64,000 nucleotides of DNA, taken from Sipunculus nudus (Eukaryota; Annelida; Sipuncula; Golfingiida; Sipunculidae). The notes beneath the pieces were generated by a model. It worked only from the letters and a program-made list of their open reading frames with translations, did not search any database and was not told the origin of the DNA. Both the position numbers and the translations under genes were made by a program. Below are positions 58,960 to 64,000 of this stretch, piece after piece; positions within the stretch are counted from its first letter, which is position 1; the number at the start of each line of letters is the position of its first letter. The DNA is taken from positions 73,187,118 through 73,251,117 of the forward strand of contig CM049317.1 in assembly GCA_026874595.1 (NCBI GenBank), given 5' to 3'.

Positions 58960-59760
58960 GATTCACAGTTTTTAAGATATGGACAAAAATGACATGTGCT
59001 AGTGGTTCAAGTACAGCAACCCCTATTGGCCATATCCGGAAAATGAAAAAAAAAAGTTTCGAGGTAACAGCGGATGACATAAGATGTACTGGTATCAAAA
59101 GGATTCCTGCAAAACTGTAGTCTGTACAATGCTGTAAGTGAGACGCAAGTACAAGCAAGTAGGCGAAATTGAGGACACCTGACAAACAGACAGACATACT
59201 AACACAAGATTGAGATCAGACGACTTAACCAGGTTATGAAAGGAAAGGGAGAAAATAAGCTAAAATTTATGTGATTAAGTTTTATTGTTTGGGAGATATG
59301 GCTAAAAATTATATGTTGTGGTGTTTCCAGTGCAGCGCCCCCTAGTGGCCATATCCGGAAAGTGAAAAATTGGTTTTGAGATATTAGTGTAAGACAATAG
59401 ATACATCAGTTCACAGGGATTCCTCAAAAACTGCAGCCTGTTTAATGCTATATGTGGTCGCAAGATCAAGCAAGCTGACGAATATGAGGACATCTGACAA
59501 ACAGACAGACATACAAACAAATTGACACAAGATTGAGACCAGATGACTTACTCAGGTTATGGAGAAGACCTGGAGGTTGAAAATAAGCAATAGTTTTGTT
59601 ATTTAGGTGTATAGTTTTGGAGATATGGCAAACAAATGGTATGTTTGGGAGGTTCATGTGCAGCGCCCCCTAGCAGCCATATCCGATAAATGAAAAAGCC
59701 GTTTTGAGATATCACTCTAAGACAAAAAAAAATATATCAGTTTCAAGATAATTCCTGCAT
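58960..59760. repeat. Tandem repeat, period about 320 bp
   Basis: Two and a half units: GGCCATATCCGGAAA near 59028 and 59348 and its variant near 59676; GGATTCCTGCAAAACTG/GGATTCCTCAAAAACTG; ACAAACAGACAGACATAC. Starts at 59016, 59332 and 59660. Confidence 0.8.
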
Positions 59761-61199
59761 TATCGTGGACTCTATGCTATCACGAAGCGATATCTCGAAA
59801 TATCTCGTTTGACAAAATATTGTACGAGATATTGCAAGACTTTTAATAAAATCGAATAACACTACTTGTATGCTTCCTGATGTAAAAAAAAACTAGACCT
59901 CGGTAGCTTTAAAACTGAAAAAGTTAAAATAATAAGACCTCTTATTTTTTATTATGTTTTGCAAGTTTGAAAGTGATCGCTGTAAAACTGTGCAGTTTAG
60001 ACTGGAGACAGACAAACAAACATCGTTACAAACAAACAAACAGACATACAGAACTGACCAACATGCTTGCAGAAATAGAAGATTTCAGGAAAGATTACCT
60101 CTTTGTCATTTTGGGGAGGAATAATAATTCAAACTTCACTCCACAGATGGCAGCAAGGAGTTGCTAAGATGTATCTGACTCTGTCGCCTTTATATTGCTT
60201 ATAATGATATTGGTCCAAGTGATAAGGGGCTGTAAATAAGCAAGTCCTTTTTAGACAGATGATATAAAGTCATAACAAAAAGGACCACTTTAGTGGGATT
60301 AAGATTTTAACTTTATAAATCCGTTCTGAAATAACAGTTCATGTCAATCATACAGTTTTATGGAAATTCCTGTAAAACCTGTGGTAACATTGCATGACCA
60401 TACAAATAGGTAAAAAATTGTTGATCTCATTGGTACGCTTATGTATATAGAATAAATTGGAAAAGAATTGGTATTATCTTTCGAGAATCAGTCGCGTGAT
60501 GTCAGCACTTATACCATTTTGGTTGTTATCACGTGCGAAGTCTCTTTCTATATCATTGCAATAAATAACTGTCTAGTGTTGTGCCCATTGCTTTTCTTTC
60601 TTGGCTGTTCTTGAACTGTGATATCACCCATATCACAGTGTAAAGGCTGTAACAATGTTACGAGACATGGGTAATCATTCCAGGAAGAATGAACCATCCA
60701 ACGGTGCTATTATCTTAATTAAACTGGTAGAGCCAGATTGGAGCAATTTTCACTATGGTACTTTATACAACGTATTGATAGCGGTTATATAAATATTTCA
60801 AACTCGTTAGCGCCCCCTTCAGACGACCACTAACACGAAATGTTCGGGCCCGCATTACGTCCTAGAAAGATTATATTAGCTTTATATTCCAAATGGTAAA
60901 TACCTTAAATGGTCTGTCTTATTGTTCAAGGCAAGGTTAATGCCGTTACCTCTGGCTTGTGATTAATTACCATTTTCAAGTCAAACAACACTGGGTCATT
61001 TGACCCGAACACTGCAGTCGATGATTGCACAATGTTCACGTTCATGGAAAAGGTTTGTTGCTTGGAACATGAAACCAATGAAATATTGGACAGACCGGGT
61101 TTGGAGATAGGATCTGGTTTTTGTGAAAAGAGCTCGAATGCTATATTGAAGTACAAATCATGCATGATCAGATTTTACACCTAATTAATGCCTGCTAGA
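59761..61199. other. Spacer, nothing recognised
   Basis: AT-rich with a short ACAAACAAACA stretch near 60010-60040. No coding support. Confidence 0.35.
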
Positions 61200-62060
61200 G
61201 ATACAACTAGCAGACCTTAAATCCTGCAAACATTCTCCCAAGGGGACTGGTAAGAATGATTGAACCAATAAGAGGCTTCGGGTGGACTGTTCAGAGGAGG
61301 CAGCTAATGGAGGACTCCGACGCGACTGGTTAGAGTTTCCAGAGGGAAGATTAAAACGCCCAAGGGGGCATTTAAGAGACTCGACATGAGTTAATTGCTT
61401 GTAGACTCCAGATGGACAACTAAGGAGCTCCGAGTGGATCCTTAGAGGTTTCAAACTGGTCCCACTGAGCCTCCGAATGTACCGATAAGAGACCCCGAGT
61501 GACCGCTTAGAGGCCCAGAGACTAAGAGATCCAAAATGGAAACTAGATATATGCATTCTCAGTGATGCAGACCTCCGCCATGGGGGCGGTCCTTGATGTG
61601 GGACAATAAGCAACCCGTGTTTTAATTCACTCATTGGCCCATAATAGCAGGTATATTGGTGCATATGTTCAACAGCAAGTGTTTGCATTCACTTATTCGG
61701 CCCATATTCCCATGTTCAGTCGGGCATATGTGACTCCACATTTCTGAATATTATTGGATGTCCTTCCTGGACCCGGTTTAATTGGCCCGTTCCCCAAGGT
61801 GCCCTGAACATTTCTTTGGATTACTTTAAGTAGTGCGTGAGATATCTTGAGAACAAGCACATACATACACACACAAGAAAAGGAATGAACGCATACCCTA
61901 CTTGCGGAAGCATAAATACTAATATAATTGAGAACACATTCTTAAGAGGTTTCCAAGAGACTGTTGAGAGGTTCCTAACGAGAGGCTAGCTCAGAGACAC
62001 AAAGTGGAAGACTGAGACGCTCAGACTGCCCCATTTAGACGGACCAGCTAGATAACAAGC
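61200..62060. repeat. Degenerate minisatellite, unit about 27-30 bp
   Basis: Imperfect repeats of the type GACTCCGAGTGGA, then CTTAGAGG (61300-61540, with weaker copies 61945-62050). The minus-strand 167-codon frame 61185-61688 is a product of this repeat, not a gene. Confidence 0.55.
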
Positions 62061-62186
62061 ATACCGATAACAGCCTAAAGTCACTGCTAACACGATATAC
62101 CATGCTGCTTTACGGAAAATACCTCTTTAACTGTATGTATTTGACAAAATGTAAAGTTTTGAATTGCCGTGCTAGTCTGTTACTTG

Positions 62187-62492
62187 CAGAAAAGTAATGT
62201 AAATGTTTGACACATCTTTTAAGGCTAGCTGCAAGTTTTTCTACATCAGCTTTCGGGTGCTCGGCCTCTAAACTTTACATCGTTCGGAATGACACCGCAA
62301 TTAGCCGAACCATATGGAGCCTCGTTAACATCAGAAGGAAGCAAACCCAGATAGACAGTGACTTCTTCATGAGCTTATGCATAAAGATTCACAACTGAAG
62401 AAGGGGACCGAGCACCCGAAAGCTCCTGTACAAGAACCTGCACAAAGCTAGTCTAGTGAAAGATGTCAAGCATTTACATTACTTTTTTTCTG
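62187..62492. mobile_element. MITE with about 75-bp inverted ends
   Basis: 306 bp. The left end CAGAAAAGTAATGTAAATG and inner AGCTTTCGGGTGCTCGG recur as reverse complement on the right. Very little unique sequence lies between the arms. The frame 62207-62398 is not a gene. Confidence 0.7.
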
Positions 62493-63640
62493 TATGTCTT
62501 TGATATATGCATTAAATTAGAAAATTCTTCGTTCACAAACTCTGGTATCGCCACCTCGTGTCTCTTTTAGAAACTAACCTTATAGAGGAGCATTGAATCG
62601 TATTCACAGTGAATATGTGTTGCGTTCAGTCAGCAGGGCTATTAGATAACCCAAGTCTATTAATGATAGTCTACGCATTAAGCCTGACTGGCGTTGCACA
62701 AAGCCCACGTGTTTTTGTGCAGTATATACTCCGAATCCTACTTGCCCGTAATACAGTACGAAAACGAGGACTCCCAAAACATACAGCATGACTCATACAT
62801 AGCACACGCTCCCCTTGCGGGCCTAATTCATTCTCTATGTGTTTATTTTCTTATAGACTGCTGCTATATATACTGGTTTCTTCTTTATGGATCTAACCTA
62901 TACGTTTCTCATACAGCTCACTGCTCACAGTGTATTTTGTGTATGACTCGGCCATTGCACAGTCACATTTATTTACAGTTGCACGGATATACATTGGAGT
63001 CAATTCTAAATATCACTTGATATTTTAAAATGATCATATAAAATGGTTATTCTTCTATATTCGTTTAACGGATCTAGATACAAAAACTAGCCTAAAACAA
63101 GGTAAGTGTACTATTAACTTTTACAAAACCAGCATTAGACGCTTTGAATACCTTGACTTTCAGGTGAGCTATTCGGAAGATCCGGTACACCGTCACTATA
63201 GTTTTTTTTTTTTTTTTTGGTTTTTAGACAGTTGTATTAGCGCTTAAATCCGGTCGAAAAGCAGAGTCTCGTTTAATAAAGAATAACGTTCGTGAGCCAG
63301 TCCTACGCACAGATGATATAGTTTAATAGTTGATGGGTTTGTTTGAGAATAGAAATAGATTAATATACAAATATTAATAATATCAGGCACCGTCGAAGAT
63401 CCTAAAACTGATGTATTACACGACACAGTTTTATTGACTGTCTAGCTTGCCGCCCGCTTGCATTGGATATATTGGTCTCCGATTACGTGCATTGAGGTTT
63501 GATGTAAAAATCTCGTAAAACGGAGTTTTTAAGGGTCGAAGTTTCATGGGTGAGATTACAGTGGATGCTATAAAGCCTTAGATATATCTACAAGAAAGCA
63601 TGCAAACGTTATTACAATTATTTCAAAACATTTTTTTTTC
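62493..63640. other. Spacer, nothing recognised
   Basis: No exon or repeat supported except a T-run at 63201-63218. Confidence 0.35.
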
Positions 63641-63729
63641 AGTAAGCAAACTCTAAACATGACAATATCGGGGAAGCAATGAGGTAAGTGTATTTCTTGT
63701 ACGCCTTGAAAAAAACCTGTCACACTTAG

Positions 63730-64000
63730 ATGGATGTCAGAGATACCACCGGAGAACGCCGTGCACCAAGTGACGAACAAATGAATCCAAAAGAGTGTTA
63801 CTCCGGGGGAGCAAAGTCTGCTGATACCGCGCCAACTAAACGGTTATCATTCGTGCCACCAGAGGGCGCTACAAATGGAAAAGAAGTAGCACCTGGTGTT
63901 CAAAGGACGCAGTCAGATGCAGACTCAGGTGCTTCAAAAGGTACATATTCACCAAATCAAGACCAGGCTGCTGCTGTTCCACATGTTTCTTTGACTGACG
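63730..64000 (+). CDS. 5' coding exon of an unrecognised gene, runs off the window
   Basis: ATG at 63730 follows directly on acceptor TCACACTTAG. The frame is open to the window end (90 codons) and begins MDVRDTTGERRAPSDEQMNP. It is rich in Ala, Ser, Pro, Gly and Asp, so a disordered N-terminus. A possible upstream non-coding exon lies at 63644-63683, between TTTTTTTTCAG and ATGAG|GTAAGT. Composition is clearly more coding-like than the flanks. Family unknown. Confidence 0.5.
   Translation, partial: MDVRDTTGERRAPSDEQMNPKECYSGGAKSADTAPTKRLSFVPPEGATNGKEVAPGVQRTQSDADSGASKGTYSPNQDQAAAVPHVSLTD

Noticed and set aside
61185-61688. 167-codon minus-strand frame
   Set aside because: Runs through a degenerate 27-30 bp minisatellite; no domain or splice context.
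1-64000. tRNA, rRNA or other structural RNA genes
   Set aside because: None recognised by eye; a covariance-model scan would be needed to exclude them.

Overview
This is animal nuclear DNA: AT-rich, with spliced genes bounded by GT/AG signals, many TA microsatellites, satellite arrays and decayed DNA transposons. The style of the repeats and the C-type lectin/WSC gene family suggest a lophotrochozoan, most likely a bivalve mollusc. The species call is inference.

The main theme is a small cluster of related cell-surface receptor genes. Each is built from a C-type lectin-like domain (CTLD), a WSC-like Cys-rich domain, a second CTLD, a stalk, one membrane helix and a long cytoplasmic tail with tyrosine motifs. 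Copy A (minus strand, 3622 down to 2282) shows a signal-peptide exon, the CTLD1 N-half and the WSC N-half, all open, and then leaves the window or is lost. Copy B (plus, 6527-12652) is nearly complete in exon order but is a pseudogene with several frameshifts and stops. Copy C (plus, 42889-49381) is intact in almost every exon, including the transmembrane and tail exons, but has one TGA in the first CTLD exon and one GC splice donor. Its signal-peptide exon may be the one at 16911-16998, which would leave a 26 kb first intron filled with repeats. An orphan lectin-like exon lies at 58447-58571. The exon order in B and C shows that the WSC domain sits inside the first CTLD, between its W-x-W half and its YPD/C..C half.

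Region by region: 1-2 kb, AGTAATTG-rich transposon remnants. 2.3-13 kb, head-to-head copies A and B. 13-17 kb, spacer with microsatellite, a 267-bp tandem duplication and a foldback. 17.3-22 kb, a degenerate array of about 330-bp units. 22.1-23.3 kb, satellite A. 23.3-24.5 kb, inverted-repeat elements. 27.0-27.5 kb, inverted satellite A. 29.5-32.1 kb, an unrecognised minus-strand two-exon gene with a frameshift. 33.0-40.6 kb, a large satellite (unit about 119 bp) interrupted by a short hAT-type element. 42.9-49.4 kb, copy C. 51.4-57.6 kb, a putative 6.2 kb inverted-repeat element carrying a spliced reading frame with an in-frame 240-bp tandem duplication. 57.6-63.6 kb, repeats and short inverted-repeat elements. 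63.7 kb to the end, a probable 5' coding exon of a gene running out of the window.

Together the lectin genes look like an expanding and decaying family of immune-type or recognition receptors. Their function is inferred from domains only.
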